Positions 11,781 to 24,570 of a DNA stretch of 64,000 nt are shown here, one piece after another. The notes beneath the pieces are model-generated. The model did no database searches. It was not told the DNA's origin and saw nothing but the letters and a program-made list of their open reading frames with translations. Source of the stretch: Sclerodactyla briareus (taxonomy: Eukaryota; Echinodermata; Holothuroidea; Dendrochirotida; Sclerodactylidae); NCBI GenBank assembly GCA_026419785.1, contig JAODTK010005538.1, forward strand, positions 1-64,000. Direction: 5' to 3'. Position numbers and translations under genes: made by a program. Every line of letters starts with the position of its first letter. The first letter of the stretch is position 1.

Positions 11781-12034
11781 AGAACATAAAGTCACTCATT
11801 GAATAAACCTCCCACCCTTTGGTCATTGAAGATGTCCTTGAAAATCCCAATAACCTCATATCCCTCCACTGTTTAAAGGTGGGGGATATACTGTATGTCA
11901 TGATTGTTACCTGCCTGGCTATTAGTTTGTTATTGAACAGAACAACCTCACAGAGCAGAAGTGGTATCACTCATCGTCTCATTATAGTGCACCAAAGGCA
12001 AACAGTGATTCAAAGGGGTGGGTATTCTATGGAA

Positions 12035-12340
12035 TTCACAAAACTCCCTGGTTGGTGAATCTGTGAGCTACGAAGACTACGCCCCATATTGCACTTGCTA
12101 AGCACCCCCCACCCGCGCCATTGAACATCTGGCACTCTTTACGGCAGAATCCCGCGGGCGGCAACCCCTGTCCCTCTTATTTTTCCAGGCCGAGGCGTCC
12201 AAGGAATGAGGGGCAAGGCCCGTGGTTCTCGAAGGAGAACGCCCCGTGATGGCCCGGAAGTGGGGACGGTTTGGCGGGAACGTCCAATATGGGGTAAGTA
12301 TTCGTAGCTCACAGATTCCCAAACCAGGGAGTTTTGTGAA
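12035..12340. repeat. 55-bp inverted repeat with about 195-bp spacer
   Basis: The arm at 12035-12090 (ttcacaaaactccctgg ... ccccatatt) recurs as its reverse complement at 12286-12340 with only a handful of differences. A short third match in the first orientation, 'cttaccccatattggcac', follows at 12357-12375. The spacer is GC-rich. It borders the DIRS-like block, whose class uses inverted or split terminal repeats, so it may be that element's end, or an independent foldback. Confidence 0.85.
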
Positions 12341-12610
12341 ATCTATTTCACTTACTCACTTACCCCATATTGGCACTTTCATCATACTAGCACCGGGCCA
12401 CAGGAGGCGGGACCGTGCCGTCACGCGTGGTGTTGACTAGGCGAGACCAAGTTGGTTTGTAACACATCCTGGCAAAGGAACTATCGGCCGAGATTGTATT
12501 GGTGAGGTAACGTGAGACGAACGTCTGGGAGTCTTCACGCTGCCGCCCACATGATGTCCTCTAACGGATCCCCGTGAAACCATGCTCGCGAAGTAGCAAG
12601 GCTGCGCACA

Positions 12611-13387
12611 TCATGAGCCGAGCAACCTCCTGCTCGGAGATATGTCGGCCGTTTGAGGTCCTATCCAGCTTGAAAAGGTGTCCTTCGACGCTGGGCGGTG
12701 AAAGGTGTTGTGGTAGGAGAAAAATTTGATCGTGTGTCGAATACGCTGGTCTTTTCCAGGTACCATCGCAGGGCCCGACCCGGGCACCAGCGTTGTCTTC
12801 CTCCACTGTGGACAACTCCCGATAGTAGGCAGGTAGATTCCTGGGGCGTGAACGAAATGGTCCTGGTTCTCCCAGGAAGGAAGGGGTCCCTGGAAGCAGA
12901 CGGATTCCGTCCGGTCCCTGGCGTAGGAAACCTTACGACGTAGGTGGGCCAGGATGTGCCTCGTGATCCTGGTGAAAACCGAGGGCAGTGGAAAGGACGA
13001 AAGGTAGGCAGCGAAACTGATAGTCTCTTTCCTGTGGTAGCGGGGGGGCCAAAAAAAAAAAGATAGGAAGCGGCGGTCTTCTGGATGAATACCCAGGTGC
13101 AAGTAAGCATCCTGAGGTCTACGGGGGGTCGGCCCACCCCTACTGGTAGGGATGGGTATAATCCTGGCTAAGGTCTCCATCCGGAAGTGCTTGGGCCGGA
13201 TGAAGCGCTTGGGTAGGGGCCGTAGGTTTAGAATCGATCGCCACTGGTTTCCTTTCTTTGGAGCCAGGAAGAAGAAATGGACCGGAACAGCGGGCCACGG
13301 TGGTCCTGTGCAGGGGCTCCACCCCGCTTCGCTAAGAGGCATCCAGCTCGGCCTACAGAACGTCCCGCTTTGTCTGGACGGAGGCAC
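12611..13387 (-). pseudogene. DIRS-type reverse transcriptase, frameshifted
   Basis: The best frame gives 258 residues. It carries the DIRS-like finger motif with K and W of 'APKKGNQWRSILNLRPL', then RPKHFRMETL, a catalytic strand seen as DAYLHLGIHPEDRRFLSF, and VFTRITRHILAHLRR. The FRMETL and IHPEDRRFLSF words are typical of DIRS rather than gypsy or LINE RTs. After LRRK the expected YLDD box is not readable in this frame. A neighbouring frame gives a TPQEST sequence resembling the TPxxS-x-LG segment that usually follows, which implies at least one frameshift. The element is inactive as it stands. Confidence 0.65.
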
Positions 13388-13759
13388 GGTGTACCATTGA
13401 GAAGGTCGTACCGCGGCGGAGGGTGCGGTGAAACCTCACCCGGTAGCCCTCGCTAAGGACGCAAGACCCAATGACCCAGCTGGATCTCCCCACTCCTTGA
13501 CCTACATAGTAATTCCCCCCCATCGGCGGGGAACTCCGGTGGGGTGGGCACCTAAGGGTGACCCTTTGGACGGAGAGCTTCTGCGAGACCGTTGGCCCCC
13601 CTTGGGAGAGCGTCTGGCCCTGGTAGGGAGCGCCGGTCACTGTAGGAGGACCGATGAGAATTCCCCGCTGACTCGGAGTTCCCCTGTCTTGGAGTGGAAG
13701 CTTCGAACTGTCGCGATTGGCTTGGAAGGCGGCGGAAACGCGGTCTTCAGGCCAGCTGC

Positions 13760-14131
13760 CTTCGCAAGGATTTCAACTTAGCTGACTCCGCTTGCAAAGT
13801 CTTGTCGAATTTCCCCGCAAAGAGGTCCCCGCCTAGGATAGGGAGCTTACTTACACAGCCTCCTCCTTCAAAAGCCTTACTTCTTTCTCGTAGGAGAATC
13901 GCTATTCGAATCAGAAGCAGAGAAATCTGACCACGAGGACCCCCCCCGCTTACAGGCGATTCCTACGGCTGTACTTTCGACGTTTGCTCTTATATGCGTT
14001 CCCTCGAAAAATGGAAACGCGCCTATGTCCGGAACTGGGAGAACCCGAAGACGAGACATGTGGGGATTACCTTGTGACAAACGACTGGGCCTAACTCCTG
14101 GAGTTTTTTCCCCTAGCTGCTTGCTTTTCAC
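13760..14131 (-). pseudogene. Possible DIRS gag remnant
   Basis: Minus-strand frames upstream of the RT include a segment with FEGGGCVSKLPILGGDLFAG (about 13820-13880) followed by KFDKTLQAESAKLKSLRRQL, and a serine and aspartate-rich segment (SDFSASDSNSDSPTRKK) in an adjacent frame. Position and composition fit the gag-like protein of a DIRS element, but gag proteins are poorly conserved, so identity rests mainly on context. Confidence 0.35.
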
Positions 14132-15744
14132 AGTTCACTGAACCCCTCGGTGCGAGGAAAGCTGGAGATTGGCGGGGGCCGTGTCTGAGCAGCCTCACTC
14201 GACCCCTGGGCCGCTACCCGCGGTGCGGGTCCGAAGCCTGGGCCGGTACCGGCCCGTGTGTCCCAGATCGTCAACGGCCCGGGCTCAGCAGGCCAGGCAG
14301 GGCCGTCCCGGCCCGCCACAGCCCCGTCCATGACCAGAAACGCGGGCCTGGGCCCGGCCACTACACGAGCCAACTGCTTCGGCCCCCCCCTCTCCCGGGT
14401 TCGGTCCCGACCTCACCTGTCGGGACCTCCAGACCGTCCTGAGTGTAACGACACCCTTTCGGGTCCGGCGCCAAGGGAAGGACTGGCAAGCCGGCACCTC
14501 GGGTGCAAGACACCCGGAGGCTGCCTCGCTGCCTTTAGGGGCGTCCTACCCAGCTCTACCGCGCCGGAGACGAAACCCCAAGCTTAGTGCCTGTGGGAGG
14601 CGGAGCTAACGAGCCCACGCCCACCACGGGCCCCGGATGGGGCCAGCTCACGCCCTGTCTTCCCTCGGCGCGTCGCTCTTCTTCTTCTTGGTCCCACTTC
14701 CCACTAGAAGGCTTCTTCGTCGAGGCGGACGCGACGGAAGACCCCTTGGAAGTGCGTTCCCCTGGCCTTTTTTTTTGCCTCCCAACCGGCGCTCTCCGAA
14801 AACGATACTCGGGCCATGGTGCGCAACCTCACACAAACTGCTACTTTGCGCGCATGGTCTGCGCGGGGGCACGTGATATGTCTGTCCCACGTTGAGACCG
14901 GTCGGAAGATCCGGCACTGGCGCACCTTTCCATAACTCTGAAGGAAAAGGGCCCCGCTAAGGGAAGTATTGTTCCGGAGCAACCATTGCCCGTACCATAA
15001 ACATAACTTGTGTACAAATACATACATATCACATATAGAGAGCACACAAACAATGCAATTGAATAATGTGAGCGACATGCGAATACACTATGCATCGAGA
15101 AAACTTACAACAACCCCAAACAAACATATGGTAGATTCGAGACCACATACTGGCATACGTCCGAATAAACATGCCAACATGATCATGATATGTTGTATAA
15201 CGATACACCAATATACATTTAAAGGACGTTCGCCAATCTCATACTGGAAGCTACTTAAACCCAGGTTAAGTTTAAACAACCCCAAAACCCCCGGTCTCCC
15301 GCTTTCACCCGATTTGCGTAACGACCCTAGCGCCGGGCGCGGGGAGCCACCACCCTGGAAGGAAGGGAGGGGAGGGAGGGAAAGGGGCCCCAGGGAAGGG
15401 ACGGGAGGGGGTAGGAGGCTAGGCTTGGAAAGCACACCCGACAACAGTCCAGCCTGACGGAACCTAACACAATCGGAAGCCCACACAGGCAAGGGGGGAA
15501 AACAGCCCCGCGTGTGTTACTAGGGGGGAACACACCCCTCCTACTGTGCTAGGGAACACCTAGGCTAACCCGGACTTAACGCAAAACGGGATCCAGCGAA
15601 AAGAAAATTCCAATCCAAAAATACTCAAACCGCTAGGTACTTCGTACTTCTTCGTCTTCTGACGAAACGAAGATCGTGAAGAACAACGCTTTCTGCGGCT
15701 TGTTAACGAAGTTGACCCGTAGAATAGCATTTCACAGCGATGAC

Positions 15745-18500
15745 AGACGGTGAAAAAAAATGTCCAAGATGCTCAAGAACTTCAGTTCGGCTGGCAAATA
15801 CGAATGACATGGGGTTGCCAGCACCGGACTTCCGTAAAGATTGCCAGATGTTAAATGGCGGGGGGTGGGGGTGCAAAGTTCATATGGGGTTCAAGTTAGT
15901 AAGTAAATAGCATCCAGAGTTTTCTGGGGGAAGGGTTGAGAGGAGCATGATGAAATTTTCCCCTGCCTCATGATATTGGTTTTCTTCATAATTAAGGGTC
16001 CCAGATGCAATTTTGCGGGGGGTACTGGGGGTACATTTGTCTCAATCAAATTAACTGTCAGGGATCACCCAGCATACAGTATCGCATTTTTTGGGAATAT
16101 CTGGCGTTCTAATTTGTATACCACCCAACTCACATTTCAAATAGGCAAGGGGCTTCAAATCTTCTCTGAATGAACTACTGTACCAAAACCCCAATGATCA
16201 CTGAATCAATCTGAATCGAGTTGGGAAAGATCCAAATCACAGTACATCTACACATATACTGACACATATAAATAGTGCTGAATATATCCAAGAATCCAAG
16301 ATCTCCTGGTTTTGGTATTAACTAATACTGATGTTTCCCCATTTTTATTTTCTCACAGAAGGCCCTAACAAGATAAAGTTCAGGACTATACAAAATCCTT
16401 CCAGGCCTAACATTGGGAATTTGTTCAAATCAATTTCTGTAGGGACGTTTGACATCACTACTGCCTATTATCACAATCAGACTCAGTATAGGTGGATATT
16501 CTGAGGAATACCTTTCCAGGAGTTTTTCCATTTCACAACAGAGATTCATTGATGCAATCATGCTACCTCTTCTCCTCCCACTTCCCCTGTCCTCTACTGT
16601 GAATTTGACTATCGTTTCAGTGCAGCAACTCTTCTTCACAACAGGGTGGTCCAATGGGCAATGTCTCAGGCTAGGGTTACATTGTTGTGTATGCGGGTCT
16701 GGGACGCATGTGGAAAATCGCGCATTCGTGTGAGCTGAGATGGAACCAGTGTTTGAATATGTTCCATTACAGTAGTAGTTTGCAAACATAGATATTGGTT
16801 TCACACAGGCAAAACAAAACAAAACAACCAACCAAAAAAAACAACTTTGAATAGACAAAAAAGCACATGTATGTACTAATGCGTGTACGGATGCGTTTCA
16901 CTGCGAATGCAATCGCATTTCACCGCGAATGAAAAATCATGGAATATTGCCTCAATAAGCCAATTAATGATAGTATGCATGGGCCTACTGGCTGCATTTT
17001 TAGGGTCTTTCCGCATACACTTGTAGTGTGTTCTCTTAAAATGTAATTTTCACATCTATCCCAGACAGGCATGGAATCCCAGCCTTAGCCTCACAGTGAG
17101 TCCTATGGGGTTGAGTCTTCAGAATTATTACAGGATATGAAGTCAACACACCAGCCAAAGGCTCTAGCCCAATCAATTATTCTGCTTGCTCTAATACCAA
17201 CAACCGAGTCTCAACATTATCAATTCATTTTGCTGCAGTCTTGGTTAACTGGCTGGCTGGTATTGACCTCTATAGCAAAGTGAACTACCTGGCATATATA
17301 GTTTCTCCGACAGGTCTTGGAAGGAGGCATAGTGTCCTTAAATCTGTCCTCCTCCCTCCCAATTGTCATGTTTGAAAAATTGAATTTCAGTAGGTAAAGT
17401 AAGTAAAATGCCGAGAACATCAACAGTTATATAATGATTTTTGCTAGTTGGCTCCATGACTGAATGCTAAAGTGCGACAAATCATTTGCAGGATGCCTAC
17501 CAGCCCCACGTCCACGATACCTCCCCTATCAACGAAAAAATCACTCAAAAGCTGTAGCAGGTGGGACAATGATGAGAGCTGCCATAAGTTACTAGCATGG
17601 ACCCTACACTAATGATATTACTGAGTGATAACTCTATTGGCTATACTGGTATGCGAAGCAACACCCACTTCAGTTTTCTTTCTGCATTTCCATAGCAGCA
17701 GAGGGAACAGTTGCCGTACTACAGACTTATCTATTTTGTGGATGCATATGAAAGCCTCACTCCACCTTTGAGAATTACGGTATAAATATTTGAATGAATG
17801 GACATCAATGATTTCCAACTGAAAGCTATCATTTGGATATTGCTAGTGGACATGCAATGCAAGGCACTGATTGGTACTGGCAGTGGTTCCATATTTAAAG
17901 CGAGATTGAAGCTTTGTTCTTTCTCGCCAAATTTTGAATTTACAATACCGTACATAAACAGACTGTGGGTGAACCCAAATGTGAATGATATGGTTAGGAA
18001 GCTACACAAGGTCTCTCATATTCAAACAATATGAATTTTCTGCCCATAATTCACTTGCTTCCTCTAGTGGTTTAATTGAGAGTTCCCAACATCCAAAAAT
18101 GTTCCAAGAATAAAAAATTCTGCTGTAGGCAGTTATCGCAACATTAATTAAAAACTGACCATGGACTCTGTGCCTACCATGAAACTTTTCACCAATAATG
18201 TGCAGGAAAAATATGAATAGTTGTACAGTATATACAAAGTCATAGAGACAAGAGTTCCCGTTTTGTAAAATTGCTGAAAATTGCTGAATCCACCCTACAT
18301 GTACACTATTTCAATGGGAGAACTTGAAAAAAACAGAGTACAAAAATGGAATTTGGCATTTAGAAAACCGTAAAATCTTCTGTCTCTATACACAGGCTAT
18401 ATATAGAAGAGTACATAGAATATTTGTGCTATCATTTTGATGATTTGCTGTGCGGTTTCCTAAATGCTGAGCGCTGATAGCTTGTATTGTAGTTATGTGT
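15745..18500. other. No supported gene; weak minus-strand frame
   Basis: A 142-codon minus-strand frame at 16430-16858 begins with a hydrophobic segment resembling a signal peptide, but that part is produced by a T/G-rich simple stretch (about 16808-16850). Its C-terminal third (MEKLLERYSSEYPPILSLIV) looks more protein-like and might be a small exon; no family is recognised. A near-direct duplication of about 20 bp ('gcgtttcactgcgaatg' / 'gcatttcaccgcgaatg') occurs at 16890-16930. Otherwise ordinary non-coding sequence. Confidence 0.3.
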
Positions 18501-18534
18501 GCTTTCAGTTTTAAATTGTGGGTATGAGGTGCGG

Positions 18535-18890
18535 AATAAGTGAATGAGGGGCTATCGTTTTTCGCAGAAGAGGCAGAGGCAAGAGAAGAAGACAGCAATT
18601 TGTAACAGGGGCAGCAACGAAGGGACTGTCCAGTCGGGAAGGGCCACCCCCCCTCCTAAAACCCTCCTCAACGAGAACAATGCTGTCCTCAGAACATGAT
18701 AACCGCACTTCATTCGCCTCTGCCATCTGGTCTACCGACTCCTTCGGACCAAGCATCTTCATCAGGTCCACGGTCTTCTTCCTGTCCTTCACACCACACA
18801 TCGCTCTCACTATTTTTCTCTCGGTCCGTCTCAGAATCTCTATCTGCTCCAAAACACTGTGGCTCACATCCCCTACAACACTGTAGTTCT
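18535..18890 (-). mobile_element. LINE reverse-transcriptase C-terminal scrap (second LINE type)
   Basis: The minus-strand frame holds a segment typical of the end of LINE ORF2 proteins: VLEQIEILRRTERKIVRAM, then CGVKDRKKTVDLMKMLGPKE, then SVDQMAEANEVR, corresponding to the usual 'RRxERxxVRxMCGVKxxDRKxTxDLMxMLGL' and 'QMAxAxxVRWxGHV' words. The GHV-like portion is lost by frameshift. It is a different family from the two larger LINE copies. Only a few hundred bases remain, so it is an inactive relic. Confidence 0.65.
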
Positions 18891-21800
18891 CACGACATCC
18901 AAAAACCCTTCAAGGAAAAAAAAACCTGTCCACTTCCACATATAGTATTATCTTCCCATTCCAGCTAAGAGTTCACTTAGCCAAACCTTGCTCGGTAGCA
19001 TGGTCCATCCTCAAGTTGCGCACCTAGCACTCTGACTGACAATAATTGCCTTTGTATGACTCCGATCCTAATAATAATACAACCATGAATCACTCCTCTC
19101 GTCTTCAAAATGATACGCTAAACAGGCCATATCCGTGGGAAAAGTACAGAAAAACTATGTGAAGAATAACAAAATCAGTAATTTTATTCGAACCCCTCCT
19201 CAATTTGCGCATTTGGAACTGTATCGGACCTGCCACTAAAATCAGACTTTTTCTCAGGAAGAATATAACAGGTACAAGAAGTTACTCAATTTCTACTGAA
19301 GAATTGCGATTTGACTAATGAAAAACGATGGAACAGTCACGAAGACTGAAAACAATTTGCAGATTTTCGGCTTAGCTACCAGCTAGGCTACGAATTAGTG
19401 TGGTTAGGTGAAGGACAGGTGCGCAAATTGAGTGTAGTTGACGATACGCTTGCATAATGTATACCATGGTACTGAACGTATATGGGATTAGTTCTAGGGA
19501 TTAGCTGTGGGGTTAGGGTTATTGAGGGTTAGAACTTAGGAGCGACTGTGGCGTTAGGCCCCGAATGGAGATCAATGACCGCGATAATGTAAGCTCATCC
19601 CCTATACAACTTAGAGGCCAAGTAAAAAAAAAAATAGTTTCTCGTCCTAACTTCGCTGAAAGGTTGGGCATGAGGGCCTTTTTTTTTTTTTTTTTTGAGG
19701 CTCTCAGACAGTCCAGAATACCATATTTAGTACTGTATTCGCGGTACAGCAGTTCTGGAAATGAGCATGACGGCTTCTTTTTTTCACTTGAGTTATACCC
19801 CCTAGTGGCCACAAAGCCATCCCAAAATTTCCGTACCATAGTTTGCATGCATCGTAGTAAGCTTTTTCTCCTTCAAACCATATTTTGAAGAAGTTATCAA
19901 GTGAAGTTGTCAAAAAAAAAAAGAAAATCTGACAATTATCTAAAAAAAGCGTGCGGGCGGGGATGGAAAACTGCTATTTTTTTTACTTGGACCTTAACTG
20001 AATCAGTGTTTATTTATGCAGTTATACCAAAACCGCTTTTGTCAATACTAAACGTACCATAGGAGACATATTCTAATTTACTGCTAGTAGTTGCGACGGC
20101 AGACTTAACCGCGCTGCAATGTGGATATAAGTGAAAGTAGAGTACATTACGTGAGCGCCACGTGTGAACACATAGATTTTTCTCCATATTATTTATGTTG
20201 TTTTGTTTTGATAGTATATAGGCTACCATTGTACGTATATTACCATTGATGCGAGTTCGATATGAATAGTTACTAGGCCTATAGTGCCCTCATTGGAGTA
20301 TATACCAGTGAGCTGGACCACAGTAGAGTCTCAATCCACTACGGAGCGAATGTGTTCATCGGACGACCCCCCCCCCTCGTGAGACGTCCTGCCAGACGTC
20401 GCGGCCGTTTGACAGCTACGGTGAACAGATTCCTAGATACGCGAAAAAATGTCTACTCCACACATAGAAAAATATAACTAGGGCCTAGAGGCCTACTGAC
20501 GTCTCTAGCTTCTAGGTGTAAACAAGAGCAGTTTCAAAGTCAATGTAAAAATGTCTTTATGGACCATCGCATATTCATTATTACAGATAGGTTAATGCTT
20601 TGTTTACTGTCAATTAAGAGGAGAAATAACTCCATCAATATTTTGTAATCTGTGCAACTAATGCCCACACACGCTGAAAAAGGGAGTAATTCGCAAAGGC
20701 TTACGATAAGCCCTTGACGTATAAAAAAAATAAACATAGTCCTTTCATTACCATTCACTGCTAGGCCACGGTCACTGCATCACTGTGAGAGTGAGTAGCC
20801 TACATTCACTGAGGAATAGCAAATCCATGAAATTAGTGCATATCAGTTTGATATGGAAGGTTTAGGGCCACTTTCCATTGTACATTGACCACTAGTTACG
20901 AATGGCCTCCACTACTAGTAAATATCTTGTACTAGACTAGCCTACACTTCTTAGGCTAACTTGGGGCCTAGGCCTAGGGGCTGGAGTGAGTGATACTGGT
21001 ACTCAGTTGAATGCCGCACACAAGCGCCAGGTAATGTATCAAAAGCTTACCCAAGTTCCCATATGGACTACCAGATACGACGGAAAGAAGGGCTAAAAGG
21101 CGGGTGAGTTTTTTGAAGAGAAAACCCTGGTGCCAGTGTTCAGTTTCCTTTCTACTCCATTGTGAGAGTGTACGTATTCTCAAACGATCCACAAAAAGTA
21201 TGAAATGTAGCGAGTCTTTTTTTGAAAATAGCTGAATACACACATAGCCTCTATCGTGTAGCGAAATTAGGACGGTACTCCAGACCCTACTGTATATCCA
21301 GGGGAACTACAACTACGGGACTGGAAAGGCCTATCCATGGGTAGGCGGGAGGGGTGTCACGTCTTACGTCACATCACGTGGAAGGCCTAGCAGCGCCCTC
21401 TTTTGGATTAGACCAAGTCTGCGTAACGACGACTAGTTTGTAACAATCCAATTCGTAGCATGAAAAATCTCAAAGACAATACAGAGGGAAAAGTAGCGCC
21501 TCTATTTTATCAATTTCAGGTATGGAAACGCCATAAAATTGATTCTCTTTCTTAAGTACAGCAGTAGGGAGTTGATCCGTGGTCTATGAAGGAAAACAGC
21601 GCCCTCCACGTATTGATTTTTCTTCACCGAGTTAGAAGTATGGACTAATTGGAATGCCGCAGGAGTTATGGCATCTGCCAATGATTGGCATAGCATATGG
21701 AAAAGCTGATAGCATGTAAAAAAACTACGAGGAAGAGGTAGATCCGTCAGTTCATCTCCCCTGCATGTAACGTGTAACGTGCACAATTCGGCAGTATGCT

Positions 21801-22080
21801 TGAGAAAAGAAAATGAAAATTGTCCACAAGGGCAGGGATCGGTGAACTCAACAATGATCATTGTGTCTCAACTTCAAATTGAGGTAGGGCTAGGCCAGGC
21901 CTTGAACAACATGCTGAGCCGAAAAGTGGGGATGATCATTCATGGTGTGACATAACTTGGCTAGGAATGGCCTGGCCCCATAAACACAACAAAACAGCCA
22001 GAAGTAGTGGGAAAACAAAACTGCAAGTATCACAAAACTAATATTAATGTCGACTGTCGATCCCTTCTAAGAACCTTTTC
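18891..22080. other. No gene identified
   Basis: Contains homopolymer runs (A at 19623-19634, T at 19680-19697, A at 19911-19922), a short G/T stretch with GGGTTAG-like words (19490-19550) and TAGGCCTA-type words (20.94-21.0 kb). No exon, RNA gene or transposon end could be supported. Several plus and minus frames of 60-120 codons exist but have no recognisable protein character. Confidence 0.35.
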
Positions 22081-22290
22081 CCCAACATTGAAAGGGGGAA
22101 GGGGGGGGTGCGGGGTTGCTCTGTGAAGGGGGGGGGGGGGGGGGGGGTGCTCTGTTGCAATAGCCTTCCGGGGGCCAAAATTAATTGTTCCAGTCGCAAA
22201 AATTGCATGAATTTTGTTCCAACACTTTGGGCGGGATTGTAGCTCTCTATGGGGGGGGGGGGGGGGGGGGGGACGACAGGGCGGCGCATG
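22081..22290. repeat. Paired poly-G tracts
   Basis: Two runs of 20 and 22 consecutive G (22128-22147 and 22251-22272), with smaller G runs just before. Similar paired G or C tracts occur at the edges of the MITE copies at 45, 55.7 and 63.6 kb, but no terminal repeat was found here. The proline-rich and glycine-rich reading frames are artefacts of the tracts. Confidence 0.7.
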
Positions 22291-24570
22291 GGTATGTCCT
22301 GAGGGTATTGCATCACACAAAAAGCAGTACGAAAGCTATCGATAATTTGAAAAGGGTGAACTATGCTCATTAATTTCAACTTTTATACACTCTTTTCTAC
22401 TCCAGCAAGGCCTAACTCGATCATAATGCTGTCATACATGTACAGAAGATAAATGTATATTTTATCATTATAACAATAACAGGTGCCTAATGCAACAAAG
22501 AATATGGCGTTGGCGAGGAGGGCTGATGTTTGAGGTTGTTATGGGGAAAGTGGTATGTAATTGGCATTGCTGCATCTAATGACAGGCACTCTCATAAATC
22601 CCATAGATTATATCAACTATGCCATCTACATTACCGAAAATCAAGGTGCGCATTCATGTAGGGTCTCTGTTTAGTGATTAAATGAACATTTCTGCAGTAT
22701 ACCAGTACATACTTGAAATCCTGCTGAGGAAGGGATAGATCACAAAAAAAAAATATAGGACCAGCGGTGAGCTGGGGCTGGTAGTGTGCGTCTGTCATGT
22801 TAACAGAAGGTATACCCTCGCATGAGATGCAGAAGTTGCACAATCGATTAAGTACAGGTACTGAAACAAAACTACCCACAGACCCCCCCCCACCCCGGAC
22901 ATGTAACTACAGGACATAACCAAGGAACCACTCCCAGTACCATCCCTATTACAATCACAATGGATGTTGTGGACTGCTGCCGCGTCATTCAGCAAACACG
23001 CTAATAAATAAATCATGACGAGCTGTGGATTGATTTAGGTACGGGACCATTTTCTTTCACCTGTACATCAACTGGCTATGGCATGAGCACAACAAAATGC
23101 AATCTACATAATCTTCATGTTGCAATCACCAATGGTCAATGACCTTGCTGTGGTGCTACTAGAACTGAGCATGATGCTTGGTCTCGGTAGGCCTAACAAG
23201 TCTTAGGCCCTAGGGCCAGCAACCTTCACAGTCCACAGGGGTCAAGTACATAGTTTGATGAATAGGCCATCAAAGTTAATGGATGTAAAGATAATTACCA
23301 AAATCACCAAAATAGATGTTCAGTTTATCCATAACTACCCTAACATAGACTGTTAGATGGGGCCTCTTGAGCCAGAAAGCGAGCATTCACTCTTATCGAG
23401 CCGGACACCAATAAATGCTGCATTCCCTGCGTAATGAGCCGAACGTACACTTCAAACACTTGTCGATAACAATTAATTTCATTAACGAGTTGGATGCGTA
23501 CCAATAAAAGAGGGCTCCCAATTTTCTGGTGAGATCACATTTTTAGACATTAGAGCCAGATTACCGCCGGTCAATAATATGAGATCCAGGCAACAGAACC
23601 TGTCCTCGGTTCCCTGCGGCATAGGCTAGGGGCCTATACGTCACTCACGAGAGTCACGATCACCGGAGTAATAATTTAACTTACGCCTAGCCTTAGCTAA
23701 GGGGAAAGAAAACACAGTTCCTCAACGGATTGTATTAACTAGGAAAATCTTGTCCGAATTTAGGTCAGAACCAAGACTGAATAATTGACGCCAGAAGGAG
23801 CTAAAAAAAAAAGTTGACGAGAACTCTGACCGTTTGTCGTTAGTTAACCCAAGCTAGGCCTCCTAGGCTTAAGTGCTATGTGATCGTGGTAAATAAAACA
23901 GGTACCGTTAGCTATCTCTAGGTGATCCCATATCATGTCAGGGTCTAATTACTAATTATAAACTCCAAATCGGCACGAGCTCGTCGGATGACTTTATAAC
24001 TAACAATCTATTCATATAGTAATCGTTAGGGACAATTCCACCACAGTTTCCTGACTGTTCGAAGCAATTTGCTCCGTTGTAGGCACCTTTTCGGTCACCG
24101 ATAGTGCTCTCGACATTATTGTGTGATGCTCAAAGTGCATCTTTATGTAATGCGCGGGAGTCATGCAGTTTTCAGAATAGGCACAGCTCTGCGGCCATGT
24201 CCGATGCGCAATAGCTTCTGGCGTTACATTTTTCGGCCAGTTTCATTTCTCGTCCATAATTGAAAGTTCTTTGATCTGGCACACTAGCTAACATAGGTAG
24301 GATAGTCAGAATTACAGATGGTGCCGGTTACACCTGTTTGATGTGTTACGACCACAACAGACTGAATGGTTGGGGTCTTCAGTTTTAGTTTCACAACAAG
24401 TGCTGCTGAGCAAGCTGATTTCACAAGGTTGCAGTTCAACGTTGGCCTGTCATCCCGGCGAGGTGTTCTAGTTTCGTCGTATTCTCTCTCCCCCATCCTA
24501 GGAGACAACTGCAGTGTGGCTCTATAAACAGCGCCAGGAGGATTCTCAATGGAAGCAGGGCAGAAACCCG
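22291..24570. other. No gene identified
   Basis: Long stretch without a supported exon. It has short C runs (22885-22896), several TAGGCCTA-like words (23190, 23640, 23860) and otherwise unremarkable sequence. Confidence 0.35.

Larger units (their letters stand above)
12420..15740 (-). mobile_element. Decayed DIRS-like retrotransposon block
   Basis: A visibly GC-richer island than its surroundings, with minus-strand coding remnants in the order expected for DIRS elements: gag-like remnant (about 13.76-14.13 kb) then reverse transcriptase (12.6-13.4 kb). DIRS elements copy via RT and integrate by a tyrosine recombinase instead of a DDE integrase. No recombinase is seen between the RT and the left inverted repeat, so the 3' part is missing or too worn to read. 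The outer limits are uncertain; the right end is set where base composition falls back, near 15.74 kb. An AT-rich patch with ACATAAACATA-type words (15.0-15.25 kb) lies inside. Confidence 0.55.

Noticed and set aside
19490-19550. Interstitial telomere array
   Set aside because: Only scattered GGGTTAG-like words occur, without a regular hexamer array.
22128-22272. M1-type MITE between paired G runs
   Set aside because: G runs are on the same strand and no GCGTACC-type terminus or target duplication was found on either side.
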